Shown: piece after piece, positions 8,709 to 18,638 of the stretch
Layout: the number at the start of each line of letters is the position of its first letter
Numbering within the stretch: position 1 is the first letter of the stretch
Assembly (NCBI RefSeq): GCF_033100135.1
Contig: NZ_CP136920.1
Coordinates: forward strand, 5,017,001 to 5,081,000
DNA: 64,000 nt
Source: Rubellicoccus peritrichatus
Lineage (GTDB): Bacteria > Verrucomicrobiota > Verrucomicrobiia > Opitutales > Cerasicoccaceae
Direction of reading: 5' to 3'
Program-made: the position numbers and the translations under genes
Notes under the pieces: model-generated
Told to the model about the DNA's origin: nothing
Database searches by the model: none
Seen by the model: the letters and a program-made list of their open reading frames with translations, nothing else

Positions 8709-10352
8709 ATGGACAGACATATCCCATTCTTCATTGCAGTACTAACAGCATTTCTGCAGATCACCAACATCACTCGGGCCGCTGATAACAGTCAATCAGA
8801 CTCAAAGCGCCCGAACATCATCTTCATCATTACCGATGACCAGAACACGAACGAACTGGGCTATCTGGGAGGCAACTCGCTGACCCCAAACATCGACAGT
8901 CTGGCCAACGGAGGCATTAATTTTACCCGTTCTTATGTCTCATCAAGTGTGTGCTCACCGAGTCGCTACACCTGTTTGACCGGCCAATACGCAAGCCGCT
9001 GCACCCTGCCCTATTTCACAGATCAGGCGTCGAGCGAAGGTGTTACACGCGTGCTCTGGAACATCGGTTTCTCCCCTGACCAAATCAACCTGCCGCAGGC
9101 ACTTCAAGGAGGTGGCTATAAAACCGGCTTTGTTGGCAAATGGCACATCAACGGTCTGCCCGGCTGGAAAACAATTGCAAAAGGGACTGACGTCAACGAC
9201 CCCATCGTGAAAGAAACCCTCGAATCCAATCAAAGGAATTTCAGCAAAGGCGTAAAGACCCACGGTTTTGATTTTGCAAAGAATATTTATGCCGGTAATC
9301 CCGACGATGACCAGGGACTGAAGAATGTGGGACTGAACAAACACAATCAGGAGTGGTTAACCCAGGCGGGTCTCGAGTTTATTGAAGAATACAAGGACGA
9401 ACCTTTCTTCCTCTACTTCTCAACGACCTTAACCCACGTCCCCGACACTCATGAATCACTTACGGGTGACCCTCGCCGCAGTCCAGTCGGTATGCTTGAT
9501 GAACCAATTACCGGTGTGCAGCCTTCACGTGAATCAGTAATCGAACGTTGTAAAGCTGCCGGCATTCCTAAAAAGAACTGGGGTGCAACCTGGCTTGATG
9601 ATGGCGTCGGCGCACTGATGAAAAAGCTGGATGATCTCGGGATTGCCGAAAACACACTCATCGTTTACTTCGTCGATCATGGTATGGTCTCCACGAGTAA
9701 GGGAACTTGTTATGTAGGTGGCTTGATCGCACCAACAGTAGCCTACTGGCCGGCAAAAGTGAAGCCGCAGGTTTGCGATAAAATGATCCAGAATATTGAC
9801 TTCGCTCCAACCTTTCTGCAGGTCGCAGGTATCACGCCACCAGTTGGCATGAAGATTGATGGAAACAGCTTTGCTCCGCTGCTGTGGGGGGAACCGTTTG
9901 AGGGGCATACTTCTGTTTACTCGGAGATCGGCCTCACTCGTGCCGTAACCACAAAAGACTGGCAATACATCGCTTTTCGCGTTCCAGAAAGCATGCAGCG
10001 TACTGTCGATGAGCGCATGAAGGACCACCTCAGGCTGATTGAAGACATGAAGAAAAAGAACCAATGGTATGAGAAGTGGACGGTCGATCCGGAAGCACGC
10101 TATTACCAGATGGGAATGGGTGCCGGTGGTCTCAGTTTCGAGCGTTGGCAGTATAACAATGGTGGTGCGTGGAAACCACATTACTTTGATGCCGATCAAC
10201 TTTATGATTTAAAGACAGACCCACTTCAAAGCACCAACCTGGCAGGCGATCCGAAATATGCAGCCAAGCTGGCCGAGATGCAAAAGCTACTTAAGACCTA
10301 TCTCAACGACCTCCCCGGCACTTACCCCGGGCTAAAGCCTAACATCAACTAA
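8709..10352 (+). CDS. Secreted S1-family sulfatase
   Basis: A 547-residue type I sulfatase, second in the island and clearly different from the one at 2639. Signal peptide residues 1-25 (ending TRAA). Metal site FIITDDQNTNE, then Cys82-S-P-S-R86 as formylglycine motif with the CLTGQ tail, GKWHI near residue 145, and a VDHGM element near 325. It follows the fusion gene by 50 bases and precedes a GH86 gene by 6, so it belongs to the same operon. Expected to desulfate galactan or its oligosaccharides outside the cytoplasm. The exact sulfate position is unknown. Confidence 0.9.
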   Translation: MDRHIPFFIAVLTAFLQITNITRAADNSQSDSKRPNIIFIITDDQNTNELGYLGGNSLTPNIDSLANGGINFTRSYVSSSVCSPSRYTCLTGQYASRCTLPYFTDQASSEGVTRVLWNIGFSPDQINLPQALQGGGYKTGFVGKWHINGLPGWKTIAKGTDVNDPIVKETLESNQRNFSKGVKTHGFDFAKNIYAGNPDDDQGLKNVGLNKHNQEWLTQAGLEFIEEYKDEPFFLYFSTTLTHVPDTHESLTGDPRRSPVGMLDEPITGVQPSRESVIERCKAAGIPKKNWGATWLDDGVGALMKKLDDLGIAENTLIVYFVDHGMVSTSKGTCYVGGLIAPTVAYWPAKVKPQVCDKMIQNIDFAPTFLQVAGITPPVGMKIDGNSFAPLLWGEPFEGHTSVYSEIGLTRAVTTKDWQYIAFRVPESMQRTVDERMKDHLRLIEDMKKKNQWYEKWTVDPEARYYQMGMGAGGLSFERWQYNNGGAWKPHYFDADQLYDLKTDPLQSTNLAGDPKYAAKLAEMQKLLKTYLNDLPGTYPGLKPNIN

Positions 10353-10358
10353 GCTCCC

Positions 10359-12245
10359 ATGCATACTTATATCTCGGCTCTTGCTTTTGCTGGTGCCTGT
10401 GCCGGGGCTACCCTGGCTCAAGGTACTCCGGCAACAGTTGATATCTATCTGGACATAGTCCATAGTGTTGAAGGCATTGAAACCTTTGATCGGACGAAGT
10501 TCATCAACATGCATTCCTCTCAGAGCGAAGGCGAATGGGATAGTCCTGAAATGATGGAACAGTTCCTCAACGGCTGGGATGTTTACCTGGGGCGTGAAGT
10601 TGGCACACCAAGGGTTTATGTCGATCAAGTCAAAGAAGACCCCAACCGTCCGGGTTATCCATCGATTGAGCACCTTGAAGAGCTGGGCTATGAGCATCGT
10701 TCAAAATACTCTAAGAAAAAGGACATCCATGCTTACGAGGAGCGTAATGATTTAATCGCCTCAACGCACATCCATCCGTATTATCCCGATGGAACCAAAA
10801 CAAACATGGGTTGGGCATTCGCAAATGCGGACGCAACAGGCACCTATCTTGCCCACTACTTTAGAAACTTCTTTGGCGATGCTGATGGTGTTCATGGTGA
10901 GCCGGCTCCAATATATTTCGAAGTGATCAATGAGCCCGTTTACGAATTAATCATTGCACCCGGAGATAAGGCGAAGACGAATCAAGAGGAGATATTCGAA
11001 TACCATAATATCGTCGCGGACAAAGTGCGTGACCTGAATCCCGACATTCTTATTGGAGGATTCACCCAAGCGTCTCCCGATCATGAGTATGACAACTTTG
11101 ATCAATGGCACGATAACTGGGAACTATTCATGGATAAGTCCGGTGACAGAATGGATTTCTTTTCCATCCATCTTTACGACAAAGGATGGGATCGCGGTAA
11201 TCAGTATTTGAGAAAAGGTTCAAACGTCGAGGCTATCCTCGATATGATCGAACATGCCAGCCATGACAAACTGGGCGTAGCAAAGCCGTTTCTCATCTCG
11301 GAGTATGGCGCTTATGATGCTGCCTATGCGGAAGACCCTTTCACTCCCGAACGAGACTGGATTAATCTAAAAGCGTTTTCATCAATGATGCTGAACTTCA
11401 TGGATCGGCCGAATTTAATTCTCAAATCGGTTCCCTTCATGATCATGAAAGCGAACTGGTGGAATCATGAATCAGGCCAACCTTACGCTTACCGGCTTTT
11501 GCGCGAAGAAGATGGTGAATGGGTCTACACAGAGCTCGCAAAATTTTACGAATTCTGGACAGACGTGAATGGCACACGTGTGCGAACCCATTCCTCAGAC
11601 CCTGACATTCAGTCGGATGCTTATGTGCAAGGCAACACAGTCTACCTGATCTTAAACAATCTGGAATTTGAAAGCCGTCGTGTCGCCCTTAACTTTATAG
11701 ATGCCGATAAGGCTAAAGTAAACTCTGTTACGGTAAAACAACTCCATGCTCCGGACGGAAAGCCAGCTCTTGATGTGGATATGCTAAACGCATTGCCCAG
11801 TGAAGTCGAAATCAGTGCGGAAGCCGCCATGATTGTAGAATGCGAATTTGACCGACCACTCAATATGTCGCAAAGACTTGATCAGAAAAAGTATTACGCT
11901 GACAAGTATCTACAACCAATCAATGAAGCACCGCTTGATTTCCAATTTAGCGACATCGAAATCGGTCATGCGGGCGAAGCCACGCTTCGCATCGGTCTTG
12001 GCCGCGAACATAACTTATCACTTCAACCGGAAATTGAAGTAAACGGGAAACGCCTGGAACAAGCCTCCTCAGATGTAAGCGGTGATGATCAGCTTCGCCG
12101 CAAGACCTTTTTCGGAGTCATCGAAGTTCCAGTCCCCTACAATTTCCTCAAAGAGGACAATACAGTGACATTGTCCTTCCCCGACCAAAGCGGACACGTT
12201 AGTAGCCTCGCCCTCGAAGTGCTCAATCTTAACTCCAATCAGTAA
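10359..12245 (+). CDS. GH86-type beta-agarase/porphyranase
   Basis: 628 residues. Signal peptide 1-21 (AGATLAQ). Barrel motifs: YFEVINEPV with Glu192 as likely acid/base, DFFSIHLYD, and FLISEYGAY with Glu315 as likely nucleophile. A C-terminal beta-domain (about 520-625; LRIGLGREHN, VPYNFLKEDN) is shared with the next gene. No extra N-terminal lectin-like domain, unlike the paralogue at the left edge. The start is 6 bases after the sulfatase stop. GH86 fold is well supported; which galactan backbone it cuts is not. Confidence 0.85.
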   Translation: MHTYISALAFAGACAGATLAQGTPATVDIYLDIVHSVEGIETFDRTKFINMHSSQSEGEWDSPEMMEQFLNGWDVYLGREVGTPRVYVDQVKEDPNRPGYPSIEHLEELGYEHRSKYSKKKDIHAYEERNDLIASTHIHPYYPDGTKTNMGWAFANADATGTYLAHYFRNFFGDADGVHGEPAPIYFEVINEPVYELIIAPGDKAKTNQEEIFEYHNIVADKVRDLNPDILIGGFTQASPDHEYDNFDQWHDNWELFMDKSGDRMDFFSIHLYDKGWDRGNQYLRKGSNVEAILDMIEHASHDKLGVAKPFLISEYGAYDAAYAEDPFTPERDWINLKAFSSMMLNFMDRPNLILKSVPFMIMKANWWNHESGQPYAYRLLREEDGEWVYTELAKFYEFWTDVNGTRVRTHSSDPDIQSDAYVQGNTVYLILNNLEFESRRVALNFIDADKAKVNSVTVKQLHAPDGKPALDVDMLNALPSEVEISAEAAMIVECEFDRPLNMSQRLDQKKYYADKYLQPINEAPLDFQFSDIEIGHAGEATLRIGLGREHNLSLQPEIEVNGKRLEQASSDVSGDDQLRRKTFFGVIEVPVPYNFLKEDNTVTLSFPDQSGHVSSLALEVLNLNSNQ

Positions 12246-14146
12246 TGCAACACATGAAAACAGTATTTTCCATCCTGACTACCAGCGTCGCTATAGCCAG
12301 CATCAGCACTTCAAATGCTCAAACTAACAAAGCCAGCGAGGACGATGCAGACAAACCTGTTGTGGTTAACCTGGACCCCACATGCGTAAGGTCCATTGGC
12401 GGGATAACGGAATTCAATCGCGATCAGTTTATCACGATCCATGCCTCTCCCCACGATGGAGACATGCTGGACGAGGATTATGCGTACCTTGAAAATGAGC
12501 TTGAGATATCCTACGGCCGCGATGGTGGCCATCGCACCGGGATTCGTAATCAAACCGAAGCAGATCCCGACCGACCAGACTTTCCTGATGTTGATAGTAT
12601 TCGTGAGCATGCTGAAAATTATAAACAACATCGCGCAAACGGACGCCCAATCGATTCGCGACATTTGCGTGAGATGATACACTGCACGCACCCTCAATGG
12701 TATTTTGCCAGCGAAAGCAACACGTCAGCTCCCTTTGGACCAACGACGATGGAAGGTGCGGCTGAATTCACTGCGCAATTCCTGAAGCACTTTTGGACAG
12801 ACGAGAATCGCCCCAAGTATCTCGAAGTCTTCAACGAACCTTTTGTCCACAAGAAGGATATCGAAGGTGCGACCATTGAGGGATTCAGTGAACAGCATGT
12901 CATCGTGGCGCGCCGCATCAAAGAGCTCACCCCGGATGTTCTTGTCGGTGGTTATACAGCAGCCTGGGCGGAACTGGAACACGACAACTTCGGCCATTGG
13001 GATCGTTGGCAGAAAAAGTTCATGGATATTGCCGGCGAAGACATGGATTTCTTTTCCACACATATTTACGACGGCATCAATGTGGTTGGTGAAGCACGCA
13101 ATCGCACGGGAAGCAACTCAGAGGCGATCATTGATACAATCGATCAATATAGTTGGCTATCCTACGGAGTAGCCAAGCCGCAGGTAATATCAGAGTATGG
13201 GTTGATACCAGAAGGGAATATGGGCTCCATGCCATACAGCCCCAAACGATCAGCCGCGATGATTCGGTCAACCAATGCACAGCTGATGACCTTTATGGAT
13301 CATCCTGACCGACTGCTCAAGACCATCCCTTTCTTTCTCGGCAAGGCACTATGGACTTACAACATGAAAGGAGAAACAAAGCCAGGAGAAGCCAATCCTT
13401 TCCTTCTCTGGCGACGTCTCGCAGACGGTAGCTTTGTTAAAACGGACCTTGTGATGTTTTACCAGTTCTGGAAAGGCGTCCATGGTGAATGGCGTTGCAG
13501 CAACAGCAGCGATCCTGATCTACGTTGCCATTTCCTCGCTGACGGCAAGCGTTTGAATGTAATCATGATGAACATTGAAGACAAGGCCAGGAAGGTTCAA
13601 TTGAATGGGCTGGGAAAGCTGAATCCTACTGCAGTGACACTTCGCACAATGCGTACTGATGGTGAAGCACCGGTGTTGGCTGAAAGTAAACTCAAGACGA
13701 TTCCGGCATCTCTTGATCTTGCTCCGGGAGAAAGTGCTCTCCTCATGATTGATTTATCTAAAGCCATCACTCCAACAAAAACATCAGAAGAAACCCGTAA
13801 CTACGCAACCAGTTACATGCATCAGATAACTGCCAGCGAGCCCATAGAATTCGACTTTGAAGATGTCCCAACAGGCGAAGGTTCTGCCATTCTTCGACTT
13901 AGCATTGGACGTGAGAAAGACAAATCCGTTCATCCCACCGTTCATTTCAATGGCACCCAACTCACGGTCCCCACGGACTGGGCAGGCGACGATCAAGCAG
14001 GACGCGCAACCTTCTTCGGCATGATTGAAGTCCCAGTGCCCATGGATCTGATATCAGAGACAAACACCACCACAATAAGTTTCCCGGACAGCGGAGGTAA
14101 AGTTGCCAGTGCGGTGCTTCAGGTGAATGAGCTTTCTCCAATGTAA
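12245..14146 (+). CDS. GH86-type beta-agarase/porphyranase
   Basis: 633 residues, start overlapping the previous stop by one base (TAATG); a second in-frame ATG at 12254 gives an equally good signal peptide (ending ISTSNA). LEVFNEPF (Glu198) and VISEYGLIP (Glu317) are the catalytic pair; DFFSTHIYDG lies between. The C-terminal beta-domain (about 530-630) resembles that of the gene before and of the left-edge gene. The tandem arrangement suggests duplication followed by divergence, giving enzymes for differently sulfated stretches. It is the last gene of the operon; no clear terminator hairpin is visible in 14147-14199, where it meets a convergent gene. Confidence 0.85.
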   Translation: MQHMKTVFSILTTSVAIASISTSNAQTNKASEDDADKPVVVNLDPTCVRSIGGITEFNRDQFITIHASPHDGDMLDEDYAYLENELEISYGRDGGHRTGIRNQTEADPDRPDFPDVDSIREHAENYKQHRANGRPIDSRHLREMIHCTHPQWYFASESNTSAPFGPTTMEGAAEFTAQFLKHFWTDENRPKYLEVFNEPFVHKKDIEGATIEGFSEQHVIVARRIKELTPDVLVGGYTAAWAELEHDNFGHWDRWQKKFMDIAGEDMDFFSTHIYDGINVVGEARNRTGSNSEAIIDTIDQYSWLSYGVAKPQVISEYGLIPEGNMGSMPYSPKRSAAMIRSTNAQLMTFMDHPDRLLKTIPFFLGKALWTYNMKGETKPGEANPFLLWRRLADGSFVKTDLVMFYQFWKGVHGEWRCSNSSDPDLRCHFLADGKRLNVIMMNIEDKARKVQLNGLGKLNPTAVTLRTMRTDGEAPVLAESKLKTIPASLDLAPGESALLMIDLSKAITPTKTSEETRNYATSYMHQITASEPIEFDFEDVPTGEGSAILRLSIGREKDKSVHPTVHFNGTQLTVPTDWAGDDQAGRATFFGMIEVPVPMDLISETNTTTISFPDSGGKVASAVLQVNELSPM

Positions 14147-14199
14147 CGCGAGATCCAAGCTAAGGAAACACTCTCACTTAGAATTAGATAATGCAGTAA

Positions 14200-15033
14200 T
14201 CACTCATTCGGATTACCGTAGCTACTTACACCTTGCAGCGTGCTCTTATCCAAATCCTTTACTTCTTCATCTGAGTAGTTGCTAACAATAGACTGCTCGG
14301 GTAAAGAAAATGATGTGTAGATTACCTTTTCGGGTTTATTCGGCGAATGGTGTAAGACGATTAACTTTCGGCCGTTCTTTCGAACGGCAAAACGACGATT
14401 CTCGATAATGTATGATTCCTCTCCGTCAAAAGCAGCAATTGCTAAACGCACGAGAAACTTCTTATGCTTCCCGGTGACAGGGTAATCGTGAGATTGCATA
14501 GCTGAGAGCCTGGCGCTATTATCACCAACCTTCGACATGATCTCTTGAGAGCTAAAATTCACAACCCGAACATTGCCATCACGAAAATTTGATCGATCAA
14601 TGTCCATTGCCTTGGCATTAAGTCTTCCATCCTGCCTGCGAACAACGACGACAAGCTTGGTTCCGGACTTACCAAGATCAGCTGAGACCATTGGAACACG
14701 GATTGTCTCACCTTTGGCATTTGCTTGCTCACGAAAAAACGTCAACATACTTGGTCCAATATAACTGAAAGCACGCGTTATATTGCCGATCATTGCACCG
14801 ACTTGGTAAACTTGACCTTCGGTTGCGAATTTTAAATCGATTCCAAGTTCAATTACATTGCTGTTCTCGTTGGACATGTAATCCAGGAAAAGCACATAAA
14901 AGGTATAAGATCGATTTGCATTACTTGCGCCACCTTCGAATATATTGCCTTGTGCAAAAGCAGATGGAGTCGCAGAACTTACGAAAAGTAGGGTTAACAG
15001 AGAAACGATTCCCTTGTGGATGTTGCTCAACAT
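14200..15033 (-). CDS. Secreted protein of unknown function, third gene of pseudopilin operon
   Basis: 277 residues with a signal peptide (1-28, SAFAQ). The rest is globular with many beta-type segments and no family I recognise. It starts 25 bases after the stop of the giant pseudopilin gene and is probably co-transcribed with it. The repeated pattern of basic residues (KKFLVRLAIAAFDGEE, RFAVRKNGRKLIVL) is not diagnostic. Function unknown; a periplasmic or surface role tied to the pseudopilin is plausible from context only. Confidence 0.75.
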   Translation of the reverse strand: MLSNIHKGIVSLLTLLFVSSATPSAFAQGNIFEGGASNANRSYTFYVLFLDYMSNENSNVIELGIDLKFATEGQVYQVGAMIGNITRAFSYIGPSMLTFFREQANAKGETIRVPMVSADLGKSGTKLVVVVRRQDGRLNAKAMDIDRSNFRDGNVRVVNFSSQEIMSKVGDNSARLSAMQSHDYPVTGKHKKFLVRLAIAAFDGEESYIIENRRFAVRKNGRKLIVLHHSPNKPEKVIYTSFSLPEQSIVSNYSDEEVKDLDKSTLQGVSSYGNPNE

Positions 15034-15058
15034 AATGGCTATTTAAAAACTGGGGATA

Positions 15059-18000
15059 TTAAATTTCGCTACCTTCTAACCAACGGAAAGAAACAACTTC
15101 AAATCTGCGTCCAAATCTAACATTGTCATGAACCGAAGGGTCATCGTGTGGTTCATCGGTACTATTAAGGTAATCAGGCTTACGCTGGACAACCATTTCG
15201 CAGTATGCCTCTCCCAATGTATCTCCGGAGAACGGGTCATTATAGTCACCATATGAACGAATCACAAAAGTATCACTACGTGGCGTGATAATTGAACCAA
15301 GCTTACTTAGAAGATCAGCTTGTGTCAAAAATCCAGGAGTTCCTTCTGCCAAAGGACGATTTTCGACAGCCGCGACAGAATCGCTTAGGTAAGGCGCAAT
15401 ATTGGAAGGAATGTCTTCAGACGAATAATTGTCATCCCAAAGACCGTTTCCTGTTTGCGAATCTCCGTTCACATTGAAAGCTGGGGTACCATTAATCGCT
15501 GCCTGATCAATTGCCTGTTGGAGTGCACCTTGATAGGCAAAGCGCTTGCGAACGTCACTATTAATATCCTCAGCATCAATGGAGCGATTGATAAACTCTG
15601 ACAAAGAGAGGAAAGGGTATCCTTTCACGGATCTACGTGTGCGAATCTCATCAACTATATTTGTAGCTAGAACTGAGATTTGGCTATCGGATAAGTTTCG
15701 AAACCCTGATACAATACGATCATTTTCAGAACCATAACTTGGATTCTCCGATACTGACTGAAGTTCTGGTTCGACGAATCGAGAAAAGTTATGAACTAGA
15801 GTATCGGTACTAGGGTCCTCACCAAGTGTATCGACATCACGCAATGCCCCCAAAACAGATTCCCAAGCTGCAACAGAGGTGGAATTAATATTAAAGCCGC
15901 CATCAAGCATCAATTGCGATGCAGCACGCTCCTCTGAGAGTAAGTCTGTATCACTTACATTATCGTATGCTGCAGTCATTCGTGCATTAGGTAATGGAAA
16001 ACTGACAGTCCCCCCACTTCTATTATTGGGTAAGATCGTCGACATAAAAAAGTTATCCCAAAGCATGTCATTCAGCTCATAAGAATAATCGTAATGAGCG
16101 CCTTTCCAATCTAGATTCCGATTATTGTAAAATCCATCAAACGCATCACTTGCATTAGACTGATCAAAATTAAGTTTCGTTGTACCTAATGGCAGGTGAA
16201 TATTAGCGAACGAATTACCAATAGCATACGAAGGTGCAGTGTGACTTTGCTGGATATTGTTTCCCCAGAACCTGTCATTAAAGTTATTAGCGATTGCATC
16301 TACATTCATTAGATTTGCATGCATAAATTGTCCGATGCCTAATGGTGGATTCTCTGGAATCTCAAATAAAATCATACGATCACTACCATCTCCCTTATCT
16401 GAATTACTCAATCCGATATACGAGAAAGTATTATCAACACCATCCAAATAGTTAACAGCAGTATTTCCTTCCCACCAGGAAAGCTTTCCAGAATCATAAA
16501 GACGATAGCCAAAATTCTTCCAGTCCGGCATGAGACGGACATGAATCTGATCATACGCAATCGGTGATCTTGGATTCATCTGACTCAGCAAATGTATAGC
16601 CTGTAGCCCATCATGCCTGTCAAGCTTAGGTAAATTCATGATCAAAGTCGATCCGGTGATTCCACGCGCATAAGAGTGAATGTCGTTCACATCCACTGGA
16701 GAAATTAGATCCTCTGGATCAACATCAAGAGAAGATGCCGCAGTTTCACCTTCAGGTAAGATGAAAGAAAAATCAGACTCATCTATGTCACTCACCTTGA
16801 TCACTCTACGAGAATGCCATGGATGATTTCTATCGATATCACCCATTCCGTAGGTCATAAGAGCGATAAAGCGATCAACTTCATCGAATTCAGTATCACT
16901 GTATAAGTTTGTGACCTGCTGCCACACATGCGGGCTAGTCCCTGCCATCGATACATCAATAAAATCAACATCTGCTGCTGTCGCAGTTGCTGTTGTTGTT
17001 CCAGCCGCAATTCTTTTCGGGCGTGTAAAAAATCCTCGAATCAGATCAGCACTGGCACCAACTTTAAGTAAGTTAAGTTCTGGCTGCTTAAAAGCATGAT
17101 AGGAGTTCACTGGAGGTGAAAAATTTATAGCTCTTCCTGCAGGAATCGTAGTTCCTGCAATTGTAAAACGAACCATAGAACGATTCTGACCTGCCGGATG
17201 TTCAAATTGACTACCGCTTAGCAGTGTCAGGATGTTGGTGCGATCATTACCATTTGGTTTGTCATATAGAAAGACACCACGCATGTCCAATTCCAGTCCT
17301 AGGTCCGGAATGACCATGTCTTTGTCATACGGGTTCCAAAGGGTTATCAGTGGAAACATGCCAACTGTATATTCATAATCAGTGGCTTTTGGCTGACCAG
17401 GATTTGTAGGTATGCTAATCTGATTGGCAAAAGCTTGGACGATAAAATTGAAACGTGTCACAACCGGAGCAATTCCAATATCATCTTCAGTTGGTTTACG
17501 CATATCAACTGTAGCCCCTTTGTCTTCACGTGCATACTCATAGTAATCAGCAAGCTGTTCCCATTTTGGCCCACCAGGATCACCACGTTTCAAAGAACCA
17601 TCATCATTAAGTTCTGCTGGTGGGAATATAGGCCCTTGTAAATCAGATGGCAAACCCAGTAGTATGGTTGAGAGATCGCGCTTCAAACCACCATCTTTGG
17701 TATTTACTAAAACTGATCGTGAGTTTGTGGAAAAATCGTGAAAAAACTCACGCTGCAAATCATCGCTGTCAGCCGAAGGTTGAAGTATTGGGAGCATTCC
17801 AACACTGGCTATGCGCTGAGGATTAGTTGATTCATCCTTCCAGATCGATATCCCACTTCCAGCCGAATAAGGGCGATTTCCTTGACTATCCAAGACAGCT
17901 GAAGCATCTGCCTGCTGAGGTATGGCGTGTCGATAATATTCCTCATCATTATCAGTTGTCGTCAGGTATGGATCGCCCAAATTCAGACGGGCCTTTACTC

Positions 18001-18613
18001 CCTCATCACTCACCCAATATGCAAAATCACCAGCTGGTGCCCTTGCAGGGGTAAGGACAGACTCTTTTAAGACAGCGACACGCTCATTCGCATTCGCGAC
18101 GGCACTTCCTGTGCCAGCCAAATCGACAGCATCAGCTTCATCGATCTGAACTCTGGCATTTGGGTTATTTCCACTGACAAGCCATTGAACATTACGTCCA
18201 TCCAAACCCACGACGGAGTCATCACCATCTCCTGTATCCTCTTTACTGGACCAAACACCAGTCCACTGAGCTTGGCCTGCAATCGGTGAAGCTAAAGGCA
18301 CATCTAAAATATCCGACCTGGCAGTGACGCGCTGATCAGGCCCTGCCAGTTTTTGCAAATTACCCAATGCGACAAGCGCTCCCAACTCAGCGTTTTGACG
18401 GGCCTTCAGAAGCCCAAGTGACTGAGTCGCTGATTGGCTCTCGACCGCAACCATAGATCCCAGGGAAAGCATTAGGAGAACGATAAATCCCATTAAGCTA
18501 AGTGCGATGATCAAGGCGAAGCCCTTGCGCTTCGATCGCTGCTTCAGAGATTGGCGACAACAATCCGTATGGTGAGTTGCTGATGAGGTATGGGGTTGCA
18601 TGTCCGAGTTCAT
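15059..18613 (-). CDS. Giant PilX-like pseudopilin (Verru_Chthon cassette A-like)
   Basis: 1184 residues. After a basic leader (SLKQRSKRKG) comes a prepilin-type hydrophobic helix FALIIALSLMGFIVLLML (about 32-49), then an ordinary PilX/GspK-like sequence (ESQSATQSLGLLKARQNAELGALVALGNL). The remaining 1100 residues are a large extracellular body. Long proteins with this N-terminus are typical of Verrucomicrobiota and match the description of Verru_Chthon cassette protein A. The ATG at 18613 is preceded by AAGGAGA seven bases upstream, which fixes the start. It lies 25 bases after a glycosidase gene in the same direction. A role in secretion or surface display of the galactan enzymes is possible but unproven. 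Partners B-D of the cassette are not in the window. Confidence 0.75.
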   Translation of the reverse strand: MNSDMQPHTSSATHHTDCCRQSLKQRSKRKGFALIIALSLMGFIVLLMLSLGSMVAVESQSATQSLGLLKARQNAELGALVALGNLQKLAGPDQRVTARSDILDVPLASPIAGQAQWTGVWSSKEDTGDGDDSVVGLDGRNVQWLVSGNNPNARVQIDEADAVDLAGTGSAVANANERVAVLKESVLTPARAPAGDFAYWVSDEGVKARLNLGDPYLTTTDNDEEYYRHAIPQQADASAVLDSQGNRPYSAGSGISIWKDESTNPQRIASVGMLPILQPSADSDDLQREFFHDFSTNSRSVLVNTKDGGLKRDLSTILLGLPSDLQGPIFPPAELNDDGSLKRGDPGGPKWEQLADYYEYAREDKGATVDMRKPTEDDIGIAPVVTRFNFIVQAFANQISIPTNPGQPKATDYEYTVGMFPLITLWNPYDKDMVIPDLGLELDMRGVFLYDKPNGNDRTNILTLLSGSQFEHPAGQNRSMVRFTIAGTTIPAGRAINFSPPVNSYHAFKQPELNLLKVGASADLIRGFFTRPKRIAAGTTTATATAADVDFIDVSMAGTSPHVWQQVTNLYSDTEFDEVDRFIALMTYGMGDIDRNHPWHSRRVIKVSDIDESDFSFILPEGETAASSLDVDPEDLISPVDVNDIHSYARGITGSTLIMNLPKLDRHDGLQAIHLLSQMNPRSPIAYDQIHVRLMPDWKNFGYRLYDSGKLSWWEGNTAVNYLDGVDNTFSYIGLSNSDKGDGSDRMILFEIPENPPLGIGQFMHANLMNVDAIANNFNDRFWGNNIQQSHTAPSYAIGNSFANIHLPLGTTKLNFDQSNASDAFDGFYNNRNLDWKGAHYDYSYELNDMLWDNFFMSTILPNNRSGGTVSFPLPNARMTAAYDNVSDTDLLSEERAASQLMLDGGFNINSTSVAAWESVLGALRDVDTLGEDPSTDTLVHNFSRFVEPELQSVSENPSYGSENDRIVSGFRNLSDSQISVLATNIVDEIRTRRSVKGYPFLSLSEFINRSIDAEDINSDVRKRFAYQGALQQAIDQAAINGTPAFNVNGDSQTGNGLWDDNYSSEDIPSNIAPYLSDSVAAVENRPLAEGTPGFLTQADLLSKLGSIITPRSDTFVIRSYGDYNDPFSGDTLGEAYCEMVVQRKPDYLNSTDEPHDDPSVHDNVRFGRRFEVVSFRWLEGSEI

Positions 18614-18638
18614 GGATAAATCTCCTTAAACGATGTAT

